DNA from: Conoideocrella luteorostrata
Taxonomy: Eukaryota > Ascomycota > Sordariomycetes > Hypocreales > Clavicipitaceae
Direction of reading: 5' to 3'
Length of the DNA stretch: 64,000 nucleotides
Assembly (NCBI GenBank): GCA_032433595.1
Contig: JASWJB010000138.1
Span: 1-64,000, forward strand
The notes beneath the pieces were generated by a model, which worked only from the letters and a program-made list of their open reading frames with translations, had not been told where the DNA came from and did no database searches. Below, one piece after another: positions 1 to 14,141 of the stretch. Made by a program: the position numbers and the translations under genes. Each line of letters opens with the position of its first letter. Within the stretch, counting starts at the first letter, position 1.

Positions 1-644
1 CACATAAACACACCCAAAAAGGGCAAAAATGTAAATATATCGAATAGAGCACATTTTTGTTTGTTCAGATAAGATGAATTGAACGATCTCGCAGCATAAA
101 ATACGTTCAACACTCGACCAATACAACGTCGATAGTAACATAGGCGGCGCTTCAAATACATCACCATTCAGCGTGGGTATGCATCGCTGCTATGGAGACT
201 AGGACAATCGATTACTTGGGAGGTTCATGTTTATAGTTGATCATCATCACGGCTCACCAGAGATGGTGACCCCTGGTGGAACTCTTTTCATTTATGCTCG
301 TTTGATTTTGACTGTAAAACCTGATTACAGACGCCAAGATGGTGACCGATGCTCGTCAACTTCCAAATGCAATTGGCCAAACCTGCCCAATAAAAGTTTC
401 GGAGAGACCCGTTTTCCCCGATTCTACACCACCCGGTTATTGAACCTCCCCCGCTGTTGTACCGTTAAAACAAAAGCAGCTCTAACTTGGTACCACACAC
501 GCGTAGCTTCTTATTCCTCGCCGGCCCTTTCCCAGCAACAACAAATTCCCTCGTAGATTCCTTTTCGCATGGTAAATTAAATGTTCAGTTTCTTTTCCCT
601 TCTTTTTGGTTTTCAAAGATTGAAAATACTCCCAAAAAATACAT
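1..644. other. 3' flank of RPL6, no gene seen
   Basis: Non-coding stretch downstream of the RPL6 stop codon, which is read on the minus strand. Short open frames on both strands have no recognisable protein character. The part next to the stop (about 560-640) is T-rich on the plus strand and probably carries the RPL6 3' UTR and poly(A) signals. I see nothing else. Confidence 0.5.
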
Positions 645-1733
645 CTACCAGGCCATCTCGTGGGGCTTGTCGCCACTTCGCAAGCTGAACGAGCTTCCGA
701 GGTAGCTGGCGAGCATGTCGACCTTCTTGATGTTGGCGATCAGAGCCTTGTCGATGGCCTTTTGGTCGGCAGCGCGGCTGCTGGTGATCTTCTTCTTCTG
801 TTAGGCGCATGAAAGTTAGTCCATGTTTATGTTTCCGTTTGTTGTGAACTCTCATTGAGTTTCATCGTACCTCAGCCTTCTCTCCCTGCTTGAAGAAAGC
901 TTCCTCGCTAGCCTTGTCCTTGGACTTCTCGGCGGTGAAATACTTGGGCTGGGCGATCTCCTCAATCTTCTTGGTGTCGAGGCCGGAGACATCGACCTTC
1001 AGGGAAGTGGCAATGACGTAACGGGAGTTGACTCGTCGCAAGGGAACACCGTTAATCTTGAAGGGGCCGGTGACGAGGAGGACACCCTGGTCGAGGGCCT
1101 TGAGGAGAACGACACGCTTGCCGCGGAAACGGCCAGCGAGGAGGATCAGAACGGTGCCAGGCTGGAGAGATGCGCGGGGGGTCCAAGAGCGGATGGACTT
1201 GCGGACCTGTAGTTCGGGATGATGTGTTAGCATTTGGGGTCTTTTCAATATTCTGGTGTTTATGCATGTCAAAATTCCATATGCACTCTGTCCGGGACTG
1301 CTCTGGCGTATTGCGGAACTGGTAGTTGTGTTATGCGCTTTGAAATAGCCCGTATGATCTTTGGGGGTCTGCAGTGTCACGCAGAAGGTGTCGTTTGTCA
1401 TATTGAAGCTGAAATGGTAATCGTTCCCCATATCACAGGGAATGGTCCTGAGTCCGTTTGTAGCTGTGCTGGATTGCAATTGCTGCTGAATGCTCCGTCT
1501 TGTCGTTGTCCCATGTGTGCGCTGCCCATTCACTCCTCCTTCACTTCCTTCTCCCGGATAGAGGCCATATCATTGTTTTTGTCCCATCAAATCATGATCA
1601 ATCTTCATCGACAACTCACCTTCTTTGGCGCGCTCTCATCGTCGGCAGGATACCACTTCTGGGCCTTCTCCGAATGAGCGGGAACATCCCGGCTCGACTT
1701 CCCGAACTTCTTGGTCGTGGGCTTGGCCGACAT
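645..1733 (-). CDS. rpl6: 60S ribosomal protein L6 (eL6)
   Basis: Structural protein of the large cytosolic ribosomal subunit. Three exons: 1620-1733, 871-1206 and 645-797 (introns of 413 and 73 nt with GTGAGT and GTACGA donors and CAG acceptors); together they give 200 residues, the usual fungal eL6 length. The N-terminus MSAKPTTKK is basic. The middle carries the family's SH3-like stretch with [17 protein letters not shown] and [13 protein letters not shown], and the C-terminus ends [15 protein letters not shown], closely matching the SFSL..GDKPH tail of yeast L6. It diverges from HSP78, with 481 bp between the start codons. The long first intron stays open in one frame for much of its length, but no domain is visible and the spliced product is clearly eL6. 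I found no box C/D snoRNA signature in that intron. Confidence 0.95.
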
Positions 1734-2214
1734 GGTGACTCTCGGGTTGTGTCTTGTTGGGCTGTGGAGAGGGAAAAGGAAAGACACGGTTTGGTGATGC
1801 TCGCCCGAAATGATAGAATTCTTTGTGAGCGCCACTAGCGAGTTTGTGGGAAGCAAAATGTGAACCCTCAGGCGCTAGCCGGTTACGGAAGCCCGCCCAG
1901 GTCAACATTTTCTTGCCCATCTTGTGGGAGCATGGGGCTGGCAACACGTGATGATAAGATAAGCGGTGACAGACTGGTGTGGGTCTCATCGACCTGGGCA
2001 CTGTGATGCAGCTGCTCCACCGGGCAGAGCCGAAGGTGCGAGAAGCTGCTTCAGTCGTCTCGAAGCCAAGAGAGCTTCTGCCCTCGGTATTAGATAGTTT
2101 AAACTGTAGCCGCTGGATGCCACAAACTTGCGCTCCTTTTCCAACCTCATTCTGATGTATTATACCGTACTACAATTACCGAGTTTTTGATTGTTTGCTG
2201 TGCGCGCCGTCGAC
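1734..2214. promoter_or_regulatory. Divergent promoter between RPL6 and HSP78
   Basis: A 481-bp spacer between two divergent start codons, so it must carry both promoters. It contains a CACGTG E-box at 1945-1950, in the form CACGTGA, followed two bases later by overlapping GATA motifs (GATAAGATAAG, 1953-1963). CACGTGA is the binding site of the Cbf1/bHLH family, which serves at ribosomal-protein promoters in some yeasts. Use here is inference. I looked for a canonical heat-shock element for HSP78 and saw only irregularly spaced GAA/TTC units around 2040-2075. Confidence 0.45.
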
Positions 2215-4608
2215 ATGCAATCTAGACGCCAATTGATAACTTCGGCACAGCGTCTAGCTGGTGCCGCTGCTGCTCCTCGACCTTCGCTGCTGGTCTTGCG
2301 ACAAGCCGCCGGTCAGAGCTTGCGTACAATACCACGCCGAGCACTTCCAATCCTAACCACACGGTGTTACGCAAATGGCCGTGGTCAACCACATCCACCC
2401 GGAGGTACTCATCGTATGAATCTAGGAGGCGAAGAAGAAAAATCGGCTTTAGAGCAGTTTGGAGTCGATCTTACCGCGCGCGCGCGAGACGGTAAACTAG
2501 ATCCGGTGATTGGGCGCGATGCCGAAATTCAAAGAACAATCCAGATATTGTCACGACGAACGAAAAACAATCCAGTCCTCATCGGTAACGCCGGCACCGG
2601 CAAGACTGCTATCCTTGAAGGCCTGGCGCTGCGAATTATACGAGGCGACGTGCCGGAGAGTATTAAGAATAAGAGGGTCATCAGCCTGGATCTTGGTTCC
2701 CTCATAGCTGGCGCCAAGTTCAGAGGCGACTTCGAAGAGCGATTGAAAAAGGTTCTTGACGAGGTTCAGAAAGCGGAAGGAGAGGTCATTCTTTTCATTG
2801 ATGAGCTTCATACTTTACTTGGTCTGGGCAAGGCCGAAGGTTCGATTGATGCGTCTAACCTGCTGAAGCCCGCCTTGGCTCGTGGTGATTTGCAATGCTG
2901 CGGCGCTACAACACTCAACGAATATCGTCAAATCGAAAAGGACGTTGCTTTGGCTCGTCGATTTCAGCCTATCGTCGTCAGCGAACCTACGGTGGAGGAT
3001 ACCATCAGCATTCTCCGTGGCATCAAAGACAAGTACGAAGTGCACCATGGCGTTCGCATCACAGACGGCGCCTTGGTCGCTGCGGCTACACTGTCCAATC
3101 GCTACGTCACCGACCGGTTTCTCCCAGACAAGGCCATCGATTTAATGGACGAAGCTGCGAGTCATCTCAAACTTCAACACGAGTCCAAGCCAGATGAGAT
3201 CATGCGACTGGATCACAAGATCATGACTATTCAAATTGAATTGGAAAGCTTACGCAAAGAGAAGGATGTAGCCAGCCAAGAGCGTCGGGAGAAGCTAGAA
3301 AAAGATCTGAAGAAATATCAAGATGAAATCTCGGAACTCAATACGCGCTGGGAAAAGGAAAGATCCGAAATTGAATCTGTCAAGAAGGTTCAGGAGGATC
3401 TTGAAAAGGCCAGGTTCGACCTCGAGCAAGCCCAACGGGAAGGAAACTTTGCTCGCGCGTCCGAACTCCGATTCGGCGTCATTCCCAACCTAGAGCAAAA
3501 GCTACCGTCTGATCAAGAGACCCAGCAGCAGCAGCAACAGCAACCAGCTGAAGATTCGCTGATTCACGACTCAGTCACTTCGGACGACATCGCCAATGTC
3601 GTGTCCCGCATTACTGGCATCCCCGTATCAAAGCTTACATCCGGGCATATTGAAAAGCTCGTGCACATGGAGGACACTCTCCGCGAAGCCGTCAAGGGCC
3701 AAGATGACGCCATCAAGGCCGTATCGGATGCGGTTCGCCTTCAGCGCGCCGGTCTAAGCGGCGAAAACAAACCATTAGCGTCCTTCTTCTTCTTGGGCCC
3801 AACAGGTGTCGGCAAGACAGAGCTGTGCAAAAAGCTCGCCGGATTCCTCTTCTCCACCGAGTCAGCAGTGGTACGCTTTGACATGTCTGAATTCCAGGAG
3901 AAACACACCATCTCTCGACTTATCGGCGCGCCATCCGGTTACGTAGGCTACGAGGACGCCGGCCAGCTCACTGAAGCTGTTCGTCGCAAACCCTACGCGG
4001 TCCTCCTATTCGACGAGTTCGAGAAGGCTCACCGTGATATCTCGGCGCTCTTGCTCCAGGTCCTCGACGAGGGGTACCTCACCGACGCGCAAGGCCACAA
4101 GGTCGATTTTAAAAATACGATTATCGTGTTGACCTCCAACCTCGGAGCAGACATTCTCGTCGGCCAGAACCCCCTCCATCCCTACAAAGAAACCACCGAC
4201 GGAGACATCGACCCGTCTGTTCGGCAAGCAGTCATGGATGTCGTCTCGCATGCCTACCCGCCCGAATTCCTCAACCGAATCGACTCGTTCATCATCTTCA
4301 AGCGTCTCGCACAGTCCGCCATTCGGGACATTGTCGACATTCGCCTCCGCGAGCTTCAGCATCGTCTAGACGATAAGCGTATCAAGCTTACTGTTCCGAA
4401 TGATGCGAAAGACTGGCTTGCTGAGCGCGGGTACGACCCCAAGTTCGGCGCCAGGCCGCTGAACCGACTCATCACGAATGAGATCAGTAATAGACTTGCG
4501 GATAAGATTATTCGTGGGCAGCTGAAGATGGGACAGGCTGCTGAGGTGAAGATCAGTGATGATAATAGTAGGTTGGAGGTTTTCAATGCTCCAGACACTA
4601 CGGCGTAA
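2215..4608 (+). CDS. hsp78: Mitochondrial ClpB-type disaggregase Hsp78
   Basis: AAA+ ring ATPase of the mitochondrial matrix that works with mtHsp70 to resolubilise aggregated proteins. Intronless, 797 residues from the first ATG (2215); an open frame eight codons upstream begins with TTG and is not needed. The first 60 residues are Arg/Ala/Ser-rich with no acidic cluster, as in a mitochondrial presequence. NBD1 has Walker A GNAGTGKT (residues 124-131) and Walker B LFIDE (about 193-197). A coiled-coil M domain spans about 330-430 and ends near a short poly-Gln run. NBD2 has GPTGVGKT from residue 528, followed by LTSNLGAD and PPEFLNRID. The N-terminal ClpN repeat domain of bacterial ClpB is absent, which separates Hsp78 from cytosolic Hsp104. 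Yeast Hsp78 is 811 residues. Confidence 0.96.
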   Translation: MQSRRQLITSAQRLAGAAAAPRPSLLVLRQAAGQSLRTIPRRALPILTTRCYANGRGQPHPPGGTHRMNLGGEEEKSALEQFGVDLTARARDGKLDPVIGRDAEIQRTIQILSRRTKNNPVLIGNAGTGKTAILEGLALRIIRGDVPESIKNKRVISLDLGSLIAGAKFRGDFEERLKKVLDEVQKAEGEVILFIDELHTLLGLGKAEGSIDASNLLKPALARGDLQCCGATTLNEYRQIEKDVALARRFQPIVVSEPTVEDTISILRGIKDKYEVHHGVRITDGALVAAATLSNRYVTDRFLPDKAIDLMDEAASHLKLQHESKPDEIMRLDHKIMTIQIELESLRKEKDVASQERREKLEKDLKKYQDEISELNTRWEKERSEIESVKKVQEDLEKARFDLEQAQREGNFARASELRFGVIPNLEQKLPSDQETQQQQQQQPAEDSLIHDSVTSDDIANVVSRITGIPVSKLTSGHIEKLVHMEDTLREAVKGQDDAIKAVSDAVRLQRAGLSGENKPLASFFFLGPTGVGKTELCKKLAGFLFSTESAVVRFDMSEFQEKHTISRLIGAPSGYVGYEDAGQLTEAVRRKPYAVLLFDEFEKAHRDISALLLQVLDEGYLTDAQGHKVDFKNTIIVLTSNLGADILVGQNPLHPYKETTDGDIDPSVRQAVMDVVSHAYPPEFLNRIDSFIIFKRLAQSAIRDIVDIRLRELQHRLDDKRIKLTVPNDAKDWLAERGYDPKFGARPLNRLITNEISNRLADKIIRGQLKMGQAAEVKISDDNSRLEVFNAPDTTA

Positions 4609-5759
4609 ATTTCTCTGCAATGCCCTGACAAGGGCCACCCTTTTTGACTTATTTTCTGTATCATACAACCACCTCGCCATGGAGTTTGGAAAGCGAAAAC
4701 GGCGTTGAGAGTCTTTTGTTTTGTTTGGTTAATCAGCAATGTACTAAGGATACTGATACTCCCCACTGAGTGATTCGATACCCGCGCTTACATAGTGAGA
4801 GCAGCGCAACAATAAAATATTCAAGGATTAAAGCTCAAACCTCTCTTGCCATTGTCCAACCACAACAAGTCGAGCGCTGTAGAAATCACATGGGTTCAAA
4901 ATGTTAATAAAATCATTTTTCCATTCTTCAAAATATCTACCATCTTATGCTGTCCCTATTCATCCTTTGCCTGCCATAACCTTTCCATAGAATATCCCGC
5001 CAAATTGTCGGTAAACTTGCCAGGAAGCGGAAAGCGTAGAAGCAAGCAAAAGACAAAAAGTAACAGAATTGACAACCCCCGGAACGAAGTTCAAAACCAA
5101 GTTTTAAGAAATCCCCTTTTTCTCCATCCCCCCGCATCACTCAGCTACGATCATTTTCTCAGCCGGGAGGCCAGTGCAACAAACCCAACTCCGCCAATCT
5201 AGCGCAATGAAAGAGATGAGACGAAACTAAAAAAGGAATAAAGTCAAGAAGACTAAAACATAACAGCGTAAGCCACGTTTTGCAGCCCTTTGAATGCAAC
5301 CGATTTCCCCAAGACATCACCCTCACAGCACCCATAGATGTGCTCAGCATACGAGCCCTGATCGTCGATATAGGTTCAAAGACGGCAGCCTGACTGTAAG
5401 CCGAACTAATCCACATAAAACCAGACAAGTTTGCCATCCCCCTCAAAATTTTCATCCCCCCACAGATGGATTGTCCGCCCATTACATCTTCGTCCATAAA
5501 AGCACGTGCCATCAATGGGGGTCAAGATTTACCAATGCCTCACGACAACACCTAATGGGGAGATACAATATGCGAAGAGTCGAGCAGGGACGCAATAAGA
5601 TGTAATTGAACTAAATTTTGTTCGAGTGGTTGACCGATAGCTTTTCAAATTACAACCGAAACCTCACTATAATGAAGTCCGAGTTTGAAGAGAGTACGTG
5701 ACATGAGGGAGTACGGATGAGAAAGCGGAGGTTGATCAAAGGCTTCTCGTGGGGATTTT
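4609..5759. other. Convergent spacer between HSP78 and ARF1
   Basis: 1.15 kb between the facing stop codons of HSP78 and ARF1. It must hold both 3' UTRs. Open frames up to 118 codons exist on both strands (for example 4846-5202 plus and 5159-5515 minus) but lack recognisable domains and a credible start or splicing context. I read the tract as untranslated. Confidence 0.4.
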
Positions 5760-8629
<2,870 letters not shown>

Positions 8630-9456
8630 ATGCATCTGCCTACGGCTGCTCGGTCGCTGCTCGTTGCGGCGACGGTGGCCTTCCAGGTCGCCAGCGCGCA
8701 CAACATTGTTCTGCCTGCCCACGGCATTGAATGCTTCCACGAGAGCCTGCACCGCGACGACAAGATGACAGTCACTTTCCAGACCGGAGACCGGGAGTTT
8801 GGGAGCGCCGGCAATCTAGATATTGATTTTTGGGTATGCATCTAGCTTTGCTTTCTTTGAAGGAGAGCGGCCATATACGCCCTAAAGAGGATCATATAAA
8901 ATGCCATTCAAACGTACATCATCTAACCAAGCATTTGTTTTTTCCTACGCGTCTAGATCCTAAACCCTAGCGGCGGTTACGAAATCAACGAGCGAAGCGT
9001 CTCTACCGGCGACCATTCTTTCACTGCCCACAATGACGGCAAATACACCTACTGCTTCGGCAACCAGCACTGGGGTGCCAACACCAAGGAGGTTTCTTTC
9101 AACGTCCACGGTGTTGTCTACGTCAGCGAGTCCGACATGCCCTCCGATCCCATCGAGTCTGAAGGTACGTCCATATTTGGGGCAGAGCCCTTTACCTGGG
9201 CGTGAAGATTGCCCTTCATGCGTCACATGCTAACAACTGTCAACCTCCAGTCCGCAAACTGACCGATCTGCTCGCCCAAGTCAAGGATGAGCAGCAATAC
9301 ATCGTCATGCGTGAGCGAACCCACCGTAACACCGCCGAAAGTACCAACGCCCGAGTCAAGTGGTGGAACTTGTTTGTCCTTGGCGTCGTTGTCGGCGAGT
9401 CCTTGTTCCAGGTTTGGTGGCTTCGACGGTTCTTCGAAGTCAAGCGTGTTGTATAA
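8630..9456 (+). CDS. emp24: p24-beta cargo receptor Emp24/TMED2
   Basis: Type I membrane protein of the p24 family, which cycles between ER and Golgi in COPII and COPI vesicles and helps export GPI-anchored cargo. Three exons: 8630-8833, 8957-9164 and 9251-9456 (introns of 123 and 86 nt); 205 residues, typical of the family. Residues 1-23 form a signal peptide ending ASA. The lumenal GOLD domain follows, with one Cys near the start (IECFHE) and one in YCFGN, the conserved disulfide pair. A coiled-coil stretch (TDLLAQVKDEQQYIVMRERTH) precedes one membrane segment (about residues 177-195). The cytosolic tail RRFFEVKRVV has the FF COPII motif and closely matches the tail of TMED2, which places it in the beta (Emp24) subfamily and not delta (Erv25). 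Confidence 0.93.
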
Positions 9457-10193
9457 GCGAAATTCCATGCCTGGTTGCTCTTATTATTTCAAACCCATCC
9501 GGCCTTTTCAAGCAGTGTTGAAAAAAAAAACCCAGCAGCAGTGCATTGCACCACCCATTACTCTGGCTAAATTTACAACGTTCCTAAGATGTGGGGGACT
9601 GTGCAGATGTGTGTCTCGCAGGTGCTATCAACACGATTTACTTTGGGCTTCCGCGAAGTGCGTATTGGCGTAAAGAAAAGGGGGGAAGGGGCCTTGGGAA
9701 CACGCGAAATTGAAGGGCGGAATAGGTGGCCCAGATACAAACTGTCAGTCAGGGTGGTATTCAAGATGTAAAACATGACCTTGTGGTAATAGATGAGGGG
9801 CTAGCGGCTTTTCTAATGAGTTAAGAAGACTTTACTTCATAATATGTGTCTGTCGACGAACATCGTCGCCATCAACCCCTCCTGCGAATCTTTAAAGTTG
9901 TATTTACTCTGTAAGAGTCGAGGGTTGAATTGACATCAAATGAGCGTTAGCGTGATCCAAACAACAGAGGACGAAATAATCATGGAAGTAACTGCTTGGA
10001 GTCTTGGTATTAAGTAGATGATCCAATTTCTATTTTCAAGCTATCCATCTTGGTCCTTGACCGAGCATATGCAAATACATGCAAAATACATGTTCCAGTA
10101 TCCATTCATCCTTTAACAGAATCATTTCCCAACGCCACATAAAACACCATCCATCCATGATTGCATTCTAGACAAGGCATACACAAAAAACAG
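9457..10193. other. Convergent spacer between EMP24 and the DUF3405 gene
   Basis: 737 bp between facing stop codons, holding the two 3' UTRs. Short open frames on both strands show no domain. I see no RNA gene or repeat. Confidence 0.4.
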
Positions 10194-12731
10194 TTAAGCA
10201 CTTGGATCAGACTCTACCAGACTGTCCTCCTCCTCTGGTGGTGCCTCGACCGGCAACTCCACCCCCTTGACTGGATGCAACAACATCGGCGGGATACACA
10301 TCCTCCCCTCCCCGCCACGCATACCACCCACGCCCTCCCCATCCTTGCTCTCATCCACATTCTTCTCAAACTCCTCTCCCCCATCATTATTAACCTTCAA
10401 CCCTACCCACCTCTTGTATAAGTTTGGCGCGAAACCAGAGTTATAAAACCACGAGAGGCCCTTGAGGTTATGCTCTCTCTCACCAAAGATACTTGTTCTG
10501 GAGCCGCCGCTTGACCCGTCCCGGCCAGCGTTGTATGTCTGGGCCATGTACTCTACTGGCCATTTTCGATCCACATAAATGGGATGGGGAGCAAATACAG
10601 CCTTGTAGCCGTGCTGGAGGGCCACAGTGGCGGGCCACATCTCTGGAAAGGCAAATTGTTTCTTATACGCTGTCATTCTGTGCATCTGCATGAGGAGCCT
10701 GCGGGACATTCTAGATGTGGTGATGATGGCAGCGCGGCGGGGAGGAAGGGCCTGAGTACGATTGTACCCTGTAATGTCGTCCTTGAGAACCCATGATGTT
10801 CCTTCGGGGTCGAAGATGGGGTTGAGGGAGATGTAGTCTGCTTCTTCGCCGACGCCCCATTGATACTTGTCTGCTTCGTATGTGGAAGGTGGGATGGGAT
10901 CCTGTTCGGTTTCGAACCAGTCTTGCTGCTCAGACGGCCGGACAGGTCCCCAAATCATCTTGGAGCCCTTGGACACAGATTGCGGGTTCTTATCAGCACC
11001 GGGCATGTTCTTCCATACATTGTCGGCTCCAACAGTTCCCATTTCGCTCTGTACACGAGACATTTGCGAAAAGTCCTCCCATGTGCCGTGAACGCTGGGG
11101 AAATAGAAACGCGAGTTTCGCTCCCAAAGCCCTTTTCTGGGTTGGGCTTTAGACCATTGCTCGAGCTTGGTGACAAGATCGTAATAGTGCCCTGTATACC
11201 GGATGTCCATTTCCCACTGCCAAAAGTAGTCATATTCAGGGTGGAGGTAGGCGAAGTGCTGCATAGCCATTGACAGCCCTCGGTAGACTCCGTGGACAGG
11301 CAGATCAGGGCCACGAGTCCAGAGGTCATACATGCCTTGGTATAATGCAAGCATCTGAGTCTCGGTCCAAAGGGTAACCATGCCCTGGAATTCCTTGGGG
11401 ATGGTTTCGTTGATTCTCTTCTCGTATGCCTCATGGTCAGCCCAGATGGGATGCTTACCGTCCTCCTTAATCTGCACAAGAAGGTGGACGTCGTATCTGC
11501 CACCGGACGCCATAGAGAGCTCTGCAATCATGGAGCGGACGTTGGCAATATCGTCTTCACGGAAGAGATACTCGTCCCAGCATCGGACTACAACGGCAGT
11601 TCTTGGCGTGGTGCCGGTGCTCACACTTCCCTTGGTGCTCTTAGAGAACGTAGGGTCGGCCGCAGCCTTGTCAGGATGTCCAGTGGCATTATTTGCACCA
11701 TCCACTCTTCGCGACAAGATACTCTCAGAGCTGGACTCGCCAATGTAGAAGCCGTGAGGTGACGGTGTTTTCGGTGGCAAGGCCTTGTAACGTCCCGCAT
11801 TGGCATTGAAGCATCGGCGTTGTACATCAGCCCAATCAACTTGTCGATAGTCCACCCGCGGTGACTTTTCCCAAACAGAGTCGAAGCCCTCATTTTCACC
11901 ATGTTCACCTGTACTAAGGCCGCCCATTCTGTTAGAGTATCCAAATCCGTACGGCCCATATCGGCCGTACCGTTCGAAGCAAATGTCCTCGGGTAGCTTC
12001 AGCACTTCATACGATCCAGAAATGTGTTCTGGGAAACCATGAGTCCGACCATTATAATACCGGAGAGGGGGCACGCGAACTTTTGCAGCAGCATCGATAA
12101 AACACTCCTGTATGTTTTCCTCCTTATTTGCTGTAGGATAATCTTCCCACGACAAACTGGAAGGCATGTTGGCCGCAGCCTCCCTCCGAGCTGTCTTCCC
12201 ACCAGACGACGCATGCATAGCTGGTTCTTGAGGATAAGAAGGCTCGCTCTCATTGAAAGGCTTCAGGGTCCAAATTCCACCATAGTATCGGTTCAAAAAT
12301 GGAAACTTCTCCCACATGGGTGCTGGTGGTGCCGTGGTCTTGACCTTGCCATTGGCTACCTTCCAGTTCTCGACCTGGCTAGCCCTCACAAGGCTCAGTA
12401 TCATGAGGACAATGATAGCAATTACGCCAAAAACGACATATCGAGTCACCTTCGTCGGTAACCGATATGGATAGAGCTTGGTGAATTTGTTTTTGGGCTG
12501 TTGCAGCAATGGTTTTCGTTTAGGTAGGAGCATTGAACCGCTTGGTGTTGATCCAGACGCGTTTCTTGAGCTGAACGATGAGGAGGATTCTGAGTGGTAT
12601 GATTCCTCGGACTCGTCATCAGAGTAGTCGTATTCATCGTCTGAGTATCTCTCCTTCGTGGGAGACTCTACATTCTGGTACAACGGCAGCCGCTGCCCGC
12701 GGGATCGGAAGGGGTTTGAGAGAAGCCCCAT
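10194..12731 (-). CDS. DUF3405 fungal type II membrane protein
   Basis: Single exon, 845 residues from the ATG at 12731; the frame stays open a few codons further up but only with a TTG start. The N-terminal 90 residues are cytosolic in character, Ser/Asp/Glu-rich and then basic. One membrane segment (about 97-116, VVFGVIAIIVLMILSLV) is followed by a long lumenal-type region, which suggests type II topology. The core of about 400 residues (TAVVVRCWDEYLF, WADHEAYEKRINETIPKEF, YDYFWQWEMDIRYTGHYYD) matches the fungal DUF3405 family as I remember it. The buried acidic EMDIR motif resembles the DXD-type sites of Golgi glycosyltransferases, so a glycosyltransferase role is possible, but this is inference. 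The family has no established activity that I know of. Confidence 0.85.
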   Translation of the reverse strand: MGLLSNPFRSRGQRLPLYQNVESPTKERYSDDEYDYSDDESEESYHSESSSSFSSRNASGSTPSGSMLLPKRKPLLQQPKNKFTKLYPYRLPTKVTRYVVFGVIAIIVLMILSLVRASQVENWKVANGKVKTTAPPAPMWEKFPFLNRYYGGIWTLKPFNESEPSYPQEPAMHASSGGKTARREAAANMPSSLSWEDYPTANKEENIQECFIDAAAKVRVPPLRYYNGRTHGFPEHISGSYEVLKLPEDICFERYGRYGPYGFGYSNRMGGLSTGEHGENEGFDSVWEKSPRVDYRQVDWADVQRRCFNANAGRYKALPPKTPSPHGFYIGESSSESILSRRVDGANNATGHPDKAAADPTFSKSTKGSVSTGTTPRTAVVVRCWDEYLFREDDIANVRSMIAELSMASGGRYDVHLLVQIKEDGKHPIWADHEAYEKRINETIPKEFQGMVTLWTETQMLALYQGMYDLWTRGPDLPVHGVYRGLSMAMQHFAYLHPEYDYFWQWEMDIRYTGHYYDLVTKLEQWSKAQPRKGLWERNSRFYFPSVHGTWEDFSQMSRVQSEMGTVGADNVWKNMPGADKNPQSVSKGSKMIWGPVRPSEQQDWFETEQDPIPPSTYEADKYQWGVGEEADYISLNPIFDPEGTSWVLKDDITGYNRTQALPPRRAAIITTSRMSRRLLMQMHRMTAYKKQFAFPEMWPATVALQHGYKAVFAPHPIYVDRKWPVEYMAQTYNAGRDGSSGGSRTSIFGEREHNLKGLSWFYNSGFAPNLYKRWVGLKVNNDGGEEFEKNVDESKDGEGVGGMRGGEGRMCIPPMLLHPVKGVELPVEAPPEEEDSLVESDPSA

Positions 12732-14141
12732 CGCGGTGGCTTTCCCAACGATCTGTGTATTTACCAAGTTAGCTAACTACAAATGGTGTCCAACGAGAAG
12801 GACGTCTTTGGGATAACCAACCGACCGATCGATATTGCTTCGATGCTGTTCTCCCGAACTAGGAAAATGTCTCAAAAGTGAATAGGTAGCTGGCAAGGGA
12901 ATGCGGCAAGATAAGCTTAAAGAAGCGGGCGTGGTAGGTATTCACGTGTGTATCTGCGTATTCTGAAATGTCCGCTATCAACAAATACGTAGCAAAAGTC
13001 GAGCGAGGCTTTCAAAACCATTCCAGCCTTAAATACACTTGAAGATGTAATTAAAGAATTCTACAGTTCAAACGACGTCTCAGCCCAGCAGGTGCTGGTG
13101 GACTTGGTCGGATTATGGTGTTTGCAGGGATTGTGGGGTTGCCCAGCAACGGCTGATGACAGCCAAAGCTCCACCGCTTACCACTGCCGCTACAGCCCAC
13201 CACCATTCGCCACTCGCTCAGAATTGCTTGGCGCCGAGAAATGAACCTTGAAAACAAAATAAAGAAACTTCTTCGTACGGAGTGGCAGTACTGACGACAA
13301 AGCATAAAGGTTGATCCGATGCATGAAGCGAAAAGAGGGGCCTGGTTGCACGCAGTGAAGAGGCACGATGATAAGCCTCACGGCCATGCAACGAGATATC
13401 CTCGACTCTGATTGCTGTTCTTATCTCCAAAGGCAAGCCGGGCATTTGTTTCGAACCATCATATACGGAGTACTGCCAATATCTTTATGCCTTTAATGTC
13501 GTTACTGCCCCGCCTCGGACATGATTGACACGAGGCCAACGGGGGACAACAGTGTTGCAAGATAGACGTGCCACAGCGTTGCTAGCGCTTAGCGCTGGCA
13601 ACGCCTCCCAAGCCAGCCCAATCCTCATCAGCCCAACGTCATGGCTGAACAAAGACAAACTCCTCCATCGTGAGTGGCTGGCTCACCATGGCAGCACCTG
13701 TCACCGCAAGTCGGACGCGGGTCGGGTTCTAGCTCCCCCCCTCAGCACGCCCGCCGATGACCCGAGTGGCTAGATAGTTAGTTAATCCAAAACCTGCAAC
13801 TTGCATAACCCAGTCATGAGACCATTCCAGCCCAAGCCTGCAGAACCCCTACATGTAGCTGTACGTATCCCAACTAACTACTAGATTAAATCCCCGTGGT
13901 TGGACAAGCTTTAGTAGGTGGCTGCAGACCCTACATCGGGCATACCATGGGCTGACTATAAGGAGGGGGGTTTCCGCACCTCACGAGACCATGGAAATTC
14001 CCTGGACTCCTTGGATTTCCCTTATGCAGATCTCGTTCTTAAGGATTCTTAGTATTCTTAGGTGTCTCATGCGATAGTCAGGAATATTTACTTGTGACGC
14101 TTATCGCTTTCTTCTCGCTCTGTGTTTTCCATGTCGATACT
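12732..14141. other. Divergent spacer upstream of the DUF3405 and DUF5519 genes
   Basis: 1.4 kb between divergent genes. Copies of the TACGGAG(TA) element lie near 13267 and 13464. A CACGTG site lies near 12944 on the DUF3405 side. The last 150 bp before 14142 is CT-rich, typical of a fungal 5' leader. Open frames are short and featureless. Confidence 0.4.

Noticed and set aside
862..1533. A 223-codon frame over RPL6 with an N-terminal extension
   Set aside because: The extension is intron 1. Exon 1 (1620-1733) supplies the true eL6 N-terminus.
1207..1619. An intron-encoded snoRNA in RPL6
   Set aside because: No good box C (RTGATGA) with a matching box D was found in the 413-nt intron.
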